Assembly (NCBI GenBank): GCA_016792805.1
Contig: JAEUHX010000018.1
Coordinates: 1-64,000 of the forward strand
Direction of reading: 5' to 3'
DNA: 64,000 nucleotides
Source: Planctomycetota bacterium
Lineage (GTDB): Bacteria; Planctomycetota; UBA1135; JACQFD01
Positions 25,052-32,285 of the stretch are shown in pieces; the first letter of the stretch is position 1, and each line of letters opens with the position of its first letter. Both the position numbers and the translations under genes were made by a program. The notes below the pieces were generated by a model. That model was not told the origin of the DNA. It did not search any database and saw only the letters and a list, made by a program, of their open reading frames with translations.

Positions 25052-25648
25052 TCACAATCGATCTGTCGCCGGCTCGATCGTGACCGGCAGGGGTTCGGCT
25101 CGCCCGCGCTGGATGGCCGCGATGGCCGCGTCCGCGAAGGTGCCGTGCGTAAGGCAGGTGAGCTTCTCACCCTCGCGATCATATAGTTCAAATACTGTGA
25201 ACGAGCTTCTCCTTGAGCGGATGATGTGGCGAGTGACGCGCGCTACATCTCCATGCCGGATGAGACGCAGCCGATGCCCCGCCACTCGAATCGTTGCAAA
25301 GCTCGTCACCGCATATCCCCGGCGCTTCCGATTCCTCACGAGAAAGAGCGCGAGCCAGAGCGCGAACCCAAGCGGAAGAAGAAACAAGTGGCGTCGCAGC
25401 GCCATCGTGAGCGCGGTTTCGAGCCCAATCTCCCTCCATTCGAATTGAAAGGTTCCGATCGAGCTCCCAAAACCGAAGCTCATCCCGAGCGCGACGGTGC
25501 CCGCCACCGCTGCAGGCAGCGCGAGCAGGACGAAGCCGATCCAATCGTTGCTCGGCGCCCAGGCGGCGCCGGCCGCCGGCGAACGGATGAGCTGTTGTAA
25601 CTCGGCCTGCTCCTCAGCACTGAGGTCGGCCCAACGCAGGGTCTTCAT
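25052..25648 (-). CDS. Membrane protein of unknown function
   Basis: 198 residues from ATG 25648. A short N-terminal helix (MKTLRWADLSAEEQAELQQL) is followed by two hydrophobic segments (WIGFVLLALPAAVAGTVAL and HLFLLPLGFALWLALFLV). The cytoplasmic tail has a basic patch and a small beta domain (GYAVTSFATIRVAGHRLRLI, SSFTVFELYDREGEKLTCL). No family was recognised. Forms a likely two-gene operon with the DUF3592-like gene. Confidence 0.75.
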   Translation of the reverse strand: MKTLRWADLSAEEQAELQQLIRSPAAGAAWAPSNDWIGFVLLALPAAVAGTVALGMSFGFGSSIGTFQFEWREIGLETALTMALRRHLFLLPLGFALWLALFLVRNRKRRGYAVTSFATIRVAGHRLRLIRHGDVARVTRHIIRSRRSSFTVFELYDREGEKLTCLTHGTFADAAIAAIQRGRAEPLPVTIEPATDRL

Positions 25649-26023
25649 TCTTGAGGAAACCGGCGGCGGAATTGCCAGCTCGTCAGTCTACCTACGATTC
25701 TGTAAGAGACGCCAGCGTCCCGTCGCATTCATTTCATTGAAAAGTCCCCGCGCTCCCCGGCGATCAGAATCCGCGATCTCGATCGACTCCCGAGCGCCGA
25801 GAGGGACGAGTCGATGGTGCGCGCCTCAGGCGGAGTCGTGGGCGACGCCGCGGGCGCCGAGGCCCGCGCTTAGCTCGGAGGAATCCTGGAAACGCCTCCT
25901 CTCCGAAGGATCCGTGACCTCTCACAGGAACGCAATCATCGGGATCTTCCACTCAGGATCGTATTCGAGAATGGCGCCGTGCTTGGACTTTGACGGAAAA
26001 CGCTCGAGAGCGGCATGGTGATC
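25649..26023. other. Intergenic region with R1 repeat copy
   Basis: Between the end of the 26024-27211 gene and the start of the 25052-25648 gene. No gene is seen. About 25798-25890 is a short copy of repeat R1. The rest shows no recognised signal; the promoter for the membrane-protein pair should lie close to 25650-25750. Confidence 0.55.
25798..25890 (+). repeat. Dispersed repeat R1, copy B
   Basis: Shares GCGCCGAGGCCCGCGC, AGCTCGGAGG and ATCCTGGAA with copy A and keeps a diverged GACGAGTCG at its outer end. The central part is shorter than in copy A. Confidence 0.65.
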
Positions 26024-27211
26024 TCATGCCTTGGCCTCGAAGGACTTTGTCACATTTCGATCGGTGCCGAGAGTGCGCACAAAGCAATCCGGAGCCGAGG
26101 CGAGCGACTCGCCTTGGGACGAAATCGAGAAGAGACCGACCTCCCAAAGAATCGGCTCCGCCGTACCGTTGTCAGTATGACCACTCATCGGCTCTCCGGG
26201 GCACACTTCGAGGCGCTCATGCTCCTCGAGAACCACGGCACCTTTTCGAACCTCGATCGATAATGAAAGAGCGGTCGAGGCGAGGAGGCGTGCCGCCGCT
26301 CCCGAGATCTCGAATACGAGCGTTGTGGGCGTCCTCCCCGGAGCCTCGCGCGAAGCTAGCTCGCGGCACTGCTCCCAGACTATTGCGATCTGGAGAGACG
26401 TCGAGATCTGAATCACACATTCCAGGTGGGCGCCCGACACGGGTGGAAGAACGTCCGCCATCGGCGCAACCCTCACAGTTCGGACCTGAGCCGGTCCTCT
26501 CCAGATCGGAGCGGGCTCCATGGGCAACTTCTGCGCGACGCCTTGCGACAAACCACTTCTGTTGCTTCCCAAGGTAACATCAAACACCAAGTCGTATTCG
26601 CCGACCGGCAGAGTTCCACGAGAACGATGACGATCGCGATCGTCCCCATCCAACAAGTAGATTCTACAGCCGGATATGTACGGTGCTCCGGACTGGGCAG
26701 CACGCAGCCCCGCTCTCCTCGGCTCAAGGCGAATCTGTGATGCGTTCAACCATGCCGGAATTCGCATCGACACATAGAATGTGTGATAGGCAGCCCATCG
26801 CTCGCGGAAGTGAATCGCGTGGGGCCGCAGCAGCGCGGCTCGCCACTCATCGTCAGAGCGCTGGACGCCGCGCGCGAACCGATCTTCGAACTCCGCGGCG
26901 ACGGGGTCGAGAGCAGGCGAATCCGTCGCCCTGTCCAGGATCCAGTCGTCCTCCTGGGGTAGATCCTCAATGAGCTGGTTCAGGGAAGGGGACTTCAGAT
27001 CACCCGGGTTCTCCGCTCCTGCTTGCGGGGGTGATGGTTGTCGCGCGGGATACGCAACAGCGACATCGATGCAGCCGCCGATCGGACGTTCGGCCGTGGT
27101 TTCCGACGGTCGACGAGCGCTTGCGCCGCCGGAACAAGCCCGCCGCGGAAGGCTATCTCGCCGGTTGCGACGCAGGAGCCGAGGCGGGCGCGCCGGAGCG
27201 CGCAGCGGCAC
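26024..27211 (-). CDS. Protein of unknown function, possibly 5'-truncated
   Basis: Open frame of 395 codons whose first possible start, GTG 27211, lies inside the upstream gene in another frame (59-base overlap). The first 50 residues are Arg-rich and look non-coding. Protein-like sequence starts near residue 70 (LNQLIEDLPQEDDWILDRA), but no ATG, GTG or TTG was found just before it. The rest is soluble and beta-rich (RLEPRRAG, CRIYLLDGDDRDRHRSRG, EYDLVFDVTLGSNRSG, ALSLSIEVRKGAVVLEEHE). No family was recognised. It may be the C-terminal remnant of a larger gene, or a gene with a mis-assigned start. Confidence 0.5.
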   Translation of the reverse strand: MPLRAPARPPRLLRRNRRDSLPRRACSGGASARRPSETTAERPIGGCIDVAVAYPARQPSPPQAGAENPGDLKSPSLNQLIEDLPQEDDWILDRATDSPALDPVAAEFEDRFARGVQRSDDEWRAALLRPHAIHFRERWAAYHTFYVSMRIPAWLNASQIRLEPRRAGLRAAQSGAPYISGCRIYLLDGDDRDRHRSRGTLPVGEYDLVFDVTLGSNRSGLSQGVAQKLPMEPAPIWRGPAQVRTVRVAPMADVLPPVSGAHLECVIQISTSLQIAIVWEQCRELASREAPGRTPTTLVFEISGAAARLLASTALSLSIEVRKGAVVLEEHERLEVCPGEPMSGHTDNGTAEPILWEVGLFSISSQGESLASAPDCFVRTLGTDRNVTKSFEAKA

Positions 27212-28163
27212 GCGCCCGGGCGACCGACGCGAGCCGCCGTACCTCGGGGGCGAAGGCCGAAGCCGCGAGTTCGCGTTCGAGCCTCACGAGCCGCGATTCC
27301 AACAATTCCTCCGACTCATTTTTCGCCTCGATGGCCTTCACCGCGGCGTCGAGGGCGTCGGCCTCGGCCACAAGCGAAGCAAGCTCCGCGGCAGGAAGTA
27401 CCGCGGCCGATTTCAGCTCGGCATTCAAATCGCCCGACTCGTGCCCGGGCTGCACCTCGCCGGCAAGCTCCACCCGCCAGCTCGCAACAAATCTCCGAAT
27501 GCGTCGATGAGTAAGATCCACTTCGAAGGCACGCGCCGCGGCGACGAGCTTCGCCCCTTCCACGCCGCCGGCCGCCGCCGCCGGCCGCTTTGAGGGCACC
27601 GCCGAAACGATGCGAGACTGCGGGGTCGGCTCCGCACAAGACCACATTTCCTGCGCATCAAACTCGAGGCCGAGCGGCGTACGCACACGATCCCCCGCGA
27701 CCTTCTCCCCTTTCGACCCCGGCGCCTTTCCGAAAGGCAAAGGCAATACATCGAGGAAGGGTTCCAGCATCCGCTCCTGCGCCGCGGGCGCCATGCGCGT
27801 CCCGGCGCGTCTCAGATCCGCATCGAGAGTCCATAAAAACGCAGCCTGGGAGGCCGGCACTTCCGACTCCACCCCCTGCAGCTTCTGCCGATGCAGCCCC
27901 ACGGTGCGAAACATTGCGACCCGCAATCCGCCGTCGGCGCTCGCCCCGAGGACCACAAATCGCAGCTCAAAGGTTGCGCTCGACTTCGCCTCGATCTCCC
28001 CGGAGACCGAAAGCCGCGCCGACCCTTGATAACTGAGTACTGCGCCAGGCTCCAGCGTGATCAGCGAGCGTACCGCAGGCGCCGCCGCCGGCGCGGAGGC
28101 CGGCTGCTGCAACGCCACAGTCATCGTTAATAAATAAAGCGCGCCGATCGACATGGCCGCCAT
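27153..28163 (-). CDS. Exported protein of unknown function, LEPG family (member 2)
   Basis: 336 residues from ATG 28163 (ATG 28154 also possible). The signal peptide (MSIGALYLLTMTVALQQPAS) is followed by an Ala/Pro linker and ITLEPGAVLSYQGSARLSVSG. The middle carries ERMLEPFLDVLPLPFGKAPG. The last 110 residues are a long Ala/Glu/Leu helix (LASLVAEADALDAAVKAIEAKNESEELL). It shares order and motifs with 21470-22474. No enzymatic motif is seen. It is followed by the possibly truncated gene and lies 25 bases behind the carbonic anhydrase on the same strand. Confidence 0.75.
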   Translation of the reverse strand: MAAMSIGALYLLTMTVALQQPASAPAAAPAVRSLITLEPGAVLSYQGSARLSVSGEIEAKSSATFELRFVVLGASADGGLRVAMFRTVGLHRQKLQGVESEVPASQAAFLWTLDADLRRAGTRMAPAAQERMLEPFLDVLPLPFGKAPGSKGEKVAGDRVRTPLGLEFDAQEMWSCAEPTPQSRIVSAVPSKRPAAAAGGVEGAKLVAAARAFEVDLTHRRIRRFVASWRVELAGEVQPGHESGDLNAELKSAAVLPAAELASLVAEADALDAAVKAIEAKNESEELLESRLVRLERELAASAFAPEVRRLASVARARAAARSGAPASAPASQPAR

Positions 28164-28188
28164 CGTCGCACGCGGCAGCCTCCTTTCG

Positions 28189-28947
28189 CTACTTGAGGCG
28201 CGTCACTTCCCCCGACGCGATCCGCACCACGCCCTTGTAGAGCGCCAGATTCCCCTTCCCCACCGCGGCGTGCAGAATCGGGCTCTCTTCGAGGAGCGCC
28301 CGCGCGCTCCGTTGCACGTTCGCCTCGACCTGCTTTAACGCGATCTGGTCCTTTCCCGTTGACGCCGGATCGACCGTCGCGAGCGCCGGCCGAATCCGCT
28401 TCACGATCGACTCGAGGTTGGGCGTCGGCATCGGCTCCCCCGAGGCCGCCGCCGCCACGATACTACAATTCTCATGGCCGAGCACCACGAGCAGGCTTCC
28501 AAGCAGATGCTCGACGGCGTGCTCCAGGCTCCCGAGCGCCACCGCGTCGGCCACATTTCCGGCCGTTCGCACAACGTAGACGTCGCCGATCGCCTGGTCG
28601 AACACGAGCTCGGGAGGCACGCGGCTGTCGGAGCAGCAAAGGCAAATGATCTTCGGCCGATCCTCGTGCGCGAGCTGCTCGCGCCGCCCGATCACCGCAC
28701 GCGTCGTGAGCGCGCCGCGCACAAATCGCCGGTTCCCTTCGAGTAGCTGCGCCCAGAGCTCCGATCCAACCTTGGTGGGTAGCGGCGTCCCCGGACCGTA
28801 GATCGCGGACTGACTGGCGCCGTCCCCTTCCGCGGCCACGGCGCGCGCGCCGAAGGAGGCCACAAAAGAGATCGCTGCGGCCGATGCCACGAGCGCCGCC
28901 ACCGACGAGACGAGCCAATTCCGGCTGCACCGAGCCTCGGTTCCCAT
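28189..28947 (-). CDS. Exported beta-class carbonic anhydrase
   Basis: Hydrates CO2 to bicarbonate with a zinc ion. 252 residues from ATG 28947, which follows GGGAGGGAAG. The core has the complete beta-class zinc site: Cys and the Asp/Arg dyad in CCSDSRVPPE, and His/Cys in VLGHENCSIV; RTAGNV is also typical. Unlike cytoplasmic forms it has a signal peptide (WLVSSVAALVASAAAISFVASF then ARAVAAEG), so it should act in the periplasm. It lies 25 bases upstream of the LEPG gene and 97 bases downstream of the sigma-linked secreted protein gene. Confidence 0.92.
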   Translation of the reverse strand: MGTEARCSRNWLVSSVAALVASAAAISFVASFGARAVAAEGDGASQSAIYGPGTPLPTKVGSELWAQLLEGNRRFVRGALTTRAVIGRREQLAHEDRPKIICLCCSDSRVPPELVFDQAIGDVYVVRTAGNVADAVALGSLEHAVEHLLGSLLVVLGHENCSIVAAAASGEPMPTPNLESIVKRIRPALATVDPASTGKDQIALKQVEANVQRSARALLEESPILHAAVGKGNLALYKGVVRIASGEVTRLK

Positions 28948-29044
28948 AAACAGCTTCCCTCCCAATGCTCCCGGCTGCCTTTCGGCAGAGCCGGGGGCAC
29001 GACTCAAGCACGACAGAGGCGGATCTCTCGGCCGCAGCCCGTGG

Positions 29045-29830
29045 CTACCGCGGAGATCGGAACATGTTTCCTCGTCCCACATTCGGCGTTGCGTAGCTCG
29101 CGACCTTGGCGCGCTGGCGCAGCTCCGGCAGGCCGATCTTGTTGTCGGCGTACTCGCGCGCGTCGCGAAGCGCGACGCGAATCGTCATCACCGAGGAGCC
29201 ACCGTACTGTGTGAAGAGGTCACCCACGGTGCCAAACCCGCTTGATTGGACATACGCCGAGCGCTCCCCTGCGCTCGGTTTTCCGTTGAGGATCACGGTA
29301 ATAAATCCGTCCTCTCCGATCTGTGCGATCTTCGTTCCGTACCGGCCGACGGCGTGCAAGACCTTGTCGCGCAGCTCGTCCACTCGCTTCGGATCAAACT
29401 CCTCGGCGGACTCCGGGGTGCGAGCGGCAGCCGGCCGTCCTTCCATCTCGTCCTGCACTTCCTCCCAAAGAGTGCGCTCCTTGGCCGGCTCGTCCTTCGA
29501 GCTCTTCGGTGTAGCGCTGCCCACAAGCGTCGCTCCGACTCTCAGGAGAAAGAGCGGGCCATCGCCCGGAAGGTAATAATAAGATCCTGAGCCTGTCCGG
29601 AGCAGGTGCCCCGACGTGCTGAACACTCGCACGAAGTCGGACTCCGCCGAGGACGCGCCGTCAAGCTCTCGATACAAAACTCGCTGCATCGTCTCGAGGT
29701 CCTTGAGAAGCACGGGATAGTCGATCGACGCCTGCTGCGGCAGCCGAGCAGCCGGCGTGCTCGGAGCGAGCGTTGCCCATGCGGGAATCAAACTGAGAGA
29801 AATCGACGCGAGAAGTGCGATTCGGTTCAT
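29045..29830 (-). CDS. Secreted protein encoded behind the anti-sigma factor
   Basis: 261 residues from ATG 29830, only 4 bases after the anti-sigma stop, so it is probably translationally coupled. Signal peptide MNRIALLASISLSLIPAWAT. The mature protein has a helical LLKDLETMQRVLYRELDG, then a beta region (YYYLPGDGPLFLLRVGATLV), an acidic charged linker, and a C-terminal alpha/beta part (FITVILNGKPSAGER, SSVMTIRVALRDAREY). No family was recognised. Operon position suggests it is a target or input of the sigma system. Confidence 0.78.
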   Translation of the reverse strand: MNRIALLASISLSLIPAWATLAPSTPAARLPQQASIDYPVLLKDLETMQRVLYRELDGASSAESDFVRVFSTSGHLLRTGSGSYYYLPGDGPLFLLRVGATLVGSATPKSSKDEPAKERTLWEEVQDEMEGRPAAARTPESAEEFDPKRVDELRDKVLHAVGRYGTKIAQIGEDGFITVILNGKPSAGERSAYVQSSGFGTVGDLFTQYGGSSVMTIRVALRDAREYADNKIGLPELRQRAKVASYATPNVGRGNMFRSPR

Positions 29831-29834
29831 GATG

Positions 29835-30545
29835 TTACTTGGGGTTGTAAAGAATGGATGCGTGGCGGGCGACCTGGACCACCGCCGATTGTGTGGCTTG
29901 CAAGTCTTCCCGAGTGCGAACGATGGCGTCCTCGAGCCGAGCGGCGTCGTCGAAGCGTGTGCCGTCGAGATAGCGGGCAAGAGTGATCATTTCCTCCTGC
30001 CTTCGCTCCTCGGAGAATTGAAGAGAGAGTGCAACGTCCCGCAGCGCGGGAACCAATAAATCGCGAACCTCCTCCCGGACGCGATCCTGGACGCGCGGCT
30101 CGATGGCCGCCCAGCGCGCCTCCTCGGACGCATCCCGCCAGCCCTCGGCGGACTCCGAAGGCTCCCCCGCCCAAGGCAAGCGCACCTCGACTCGAAGCGC
30201 TCCATCGGAGGCGGCGACGCGCGCGCGCATCACCGCGGCCAATCCCACAAAAGCGAACACAAGTATCGCGGCGCGCGCCATCCGAATCCACGCCGGCTTC
30301 GGCGTCGGCGGAACAGCCTTCCGCGCCGCGCCCCCGAGGATGGCGAGCACGTTTGTGGGAGGAGCAGGCACACCGGCATCGGCCTCGCGCCGCATGAGGC
30401 CCGCTGCCTCCTCGGCTCTCGCGAGCCGCCGCGCGCACGCCGCGCAGCTGGAAATGTGATCCTGCACCCGCGCTTTCGCATCGGGAGGAAGAATGCCAAG
30501 AGCCAGCTCCGGGATCTTGTGCTTGATATGATCACAGGTCGACAT
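29835..30545 (-). CDS. Zinc-finger anti-sigma factor, membrane-anchored
   Basis: 236 residues from ATG 30545. The cytoplasmic N-terminus has the anti-sigma zinc-finger pattern (His, then C-x2-C in HISSCAACARRL), followed by a Pro-rich linker, one TM (AAILVFAFVGLAAVMRA) and a periplasmic part with long helices (RVQDRVREEVRDLLVPALRD, ARLEDAIVRTREDLQATQSA). It should bind and hold the sigma factor encoded 32 bases upstream; the helical periplasmic part is a plausible sensor. Confidence 0.88.
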   Translation of the reverse strand: MSTCDHIKHKIPELALGILPPDAKARVQDHISSCAACARRLARAEEAAGLMRREADAGVPAPPTNVLAILGGAARKAVPPTPKPAWIRMARAAILVFAFVGLAAVMRARVAASDGALRVEVRLPWAGEPSESAEGWRDASEEARWAAIEPRVQDRVREEVRDLLVPALRDVALSLQFSEERRQEEMITLARYLDGTRFDDAARLEDAIVRTREDLQATQSAVVQVARHASILYNPK

Positions 30546-30577
30546 GATGGATCGGCTGAGCAGGCATTGCGTGGACT

Positions 30578-31189
30578 TTAAGAATGTTGAGTATTGAATG
30601 ATTCCAATGAGTAATATTCTTCAGTGCCGCCGGCAGCGTGCTTGCGGACACAGGCCCGAAGCCGCGCCAGCGCGCGTCCGAGCCGGTAGCGAAGCGTAGA
30701 GGAGGGCGTGTCGAGCACTCGCGCCGCCGCGTCGAGCGGCATCGACTCCACCACGCAAAGCCATAAAAGAGCCCGATCGGCTTCGGAGAGCTCGGCGAGC
30801 CCAGCGCGCACGGCGCTGCGCTCCTCGGCAGCCTCGGCGCAGTCGCCGAAGGATTCCGGAGAAGGCAACAGCTCGGCGTCGGGGACCGGTCCCACGAGGA
30901 GGCGGCGCGAAACCTGCTCTCGGCGGCGCGCGCGCACCGCGCCGCGGAACGCGATGCGAAAGATCCAGACCATGGCGGAGCCGCCCCGGAAGTTGCCCGC
31001 TTTCTCGTAGACGCGCAGGAATGTCGACTGCCGCACGTCCTCAGCCAGCCCGTCGGAGCCGGTCACCCGTAGCAGGAATCGATACAGAGGAGTCTCCCAT
31101 CGGCGCACGAGCTGCTCGAACGCGCGCGCGTCACCGCGGGCAGTCTGTTCAAGAAGCTCGGCGTCGGAGGAGTCGGAAGCCGGAACCAT
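30578..31189 (-). CDS. ECF-type RNA polymerase sigma factor
   Basis: 203 residues from ATG 31189, a normal ECF length. Sigma region 2 spans AFEQLVRRWETPLYRFLLRV to FRGGSAMVWIFRIA, and region 4 is LSEADRALLWLCVVESMPLD followed by a helix-turn-helix (AARVLDTPSSTLRYRLGRA). The linker is acidic. First gene of the sigma / anti-sigma / secreted-protein operon, which is divergent from the ABC transporter at 31380. Autoregulation from the 190-base gap is likely but no GAAC-type -35 could be assigned with confidence. Confidence 0.92.
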   Translation of the reverse strand: MVPASDSSDAELLEQTARGDARAFEQLVRRWETPLYRFLLRVTGSDGLAEDVRQSTFLRVYEKAGNFRGGSAMVWIFRIAFRGAVRARRREQVSRRLLVGPVPDAELLPSPESFGDCAEAAEERSAVRAGLAELSEADRALLWLCVVESMPLDAAARVLDTPSSTLRYRLGRALARLRACVRKHAAGGTEEYYSLESFNTQHS

Positions 31190-31379
31190 CGAAGGAGGCG
31201 CCCCAGAGAGACGTCCCCAGCTCAAGATCCGCGAAACAAAACTCCGCGAGTACCGGTCTCGCGCGCTGAGCCGAATTGACACAGCGGGTGGCGCGGTCGT
31301 ACTGCAAAATCGGCCCGGCACAGAGATTGACGGCGCGTTCGAACCCTCCCTCGGAGCTTCACAGCTCTTACCCGCTGCC

Positions 31380-32285
31380 ATGCTTGAGATTCGCGACCTG
31401 GTGAAGGTCTACCCCGGACCTGTCGCCGCGCTTCAAGGCATTCGCCTCACGATTGCGCCCGGAATGTTTGGACTCCTCGGCCCCAACGGCGCCGGGAAAT
31501 CGACGCTCATGCGCGTTCTGGCTGGGCTCCTCGAAGCCACGTCGGGGAGCGTGCAGCTCGACGGCGAGGACATCCTCGCCCACCCCGAGCGGGTGCGGGC
31601 GCGACTTGGGTATCTGCCGCAGGATTTCGGGTTCTATCCGGCGCTGACCGGCGAGCAGATGTTGCATTATCTATTAACGCTTAAGGGGGTTGAGGCGCCC
31701 GGCGGATTGAAGAAGCTTTGCGGCGAACTCCTCGACCGGGTGAATCTGGCCGACGCGGCGAAGCGAAAAGTGAAAACGTACTCGGGGGGCATGCGCCAGC
31801 GGCTCGGCATCGCGCAGGCCCTCGCTGGGAACCCGCGGCTCGTGATCGTCGATGAGCCGACTGCGGGGCTCGATCCCGAGGAGCGCCATCGCTTCTACCG
31901 GCTGCTGGCGGAGATCGCCGCGGAGCGAATTGTGATTCTCTCGACGCACATCGTGGAGGATGTCGCCGTGCTCTGCTCGCGATTCGCCATCGTTCGGAAA
32001 GGGCGAATTGTGGCGAACACGACGCCGACCGCCGCGCGGGCAGATCTCGCGGGGAAGGTTTTCGAGGGTGCCGCCGACGGCGCCGCCCTCGAGCAGCTCA
32101 CGCGCACCCATTGCGTGCTGCAGGCGGTTTTGTGGGAAGGCAAGAATCGCGTCCGCGTGTATGACGCCGACGGCCGCGCCCCTGAGGGCTTCGAGCCCGC
32201 GGCGCCGACGCTGGAAGACGCCTATTTGCTCCGGATGCGCGCGCCCCAGTCGGAGAGCGCTGCCCACCTGGAGGCCGCGCAGTGA
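31380..32285 (+). CDS. ABC transporter ATP-binding protein
   Basis: 301 residues. Walker A GLLGPNGAGKST, Q-loop GYLPQDFGFYP, signature YSGGMRQR, Walker B LVIVDEPTAGLD and switch His in STHIVEDV are all present. The C-terminal 80 residues are a variable extension seen in ATPases of ABC-2 exporters. The stop overlaps the start of the permease/M1 gene by four bases (GTGA), so the two proteins form one complex. Confidence 0.95.
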   Translation: MLEIRDLVKVYPGPVAALQGIRLTIAPGMFGLLGPNGAGKSTLMRVLAGLLEATSGSVQLDGEDILAHPERVRARLGYLPQDFGFYPALTGEQMLHYLLTLKGVEAPGGLKKLCGELLDRVNLADAAKRKVKTYSGGMRQRLGIAQALAGNPRLVIVDEPTAGLDPEERHRFYRLLAEIAAERIVILSTHIVEDVAVLCSRFAIVRKGRIVANTTPTAARADLAGKVFEGAADGAALEQLTRTHCVLQAVLWEGKNRVRVYDADGRAPEGFEPAAPTLEDAYLLRMRAPQSESAAHLEAAQ

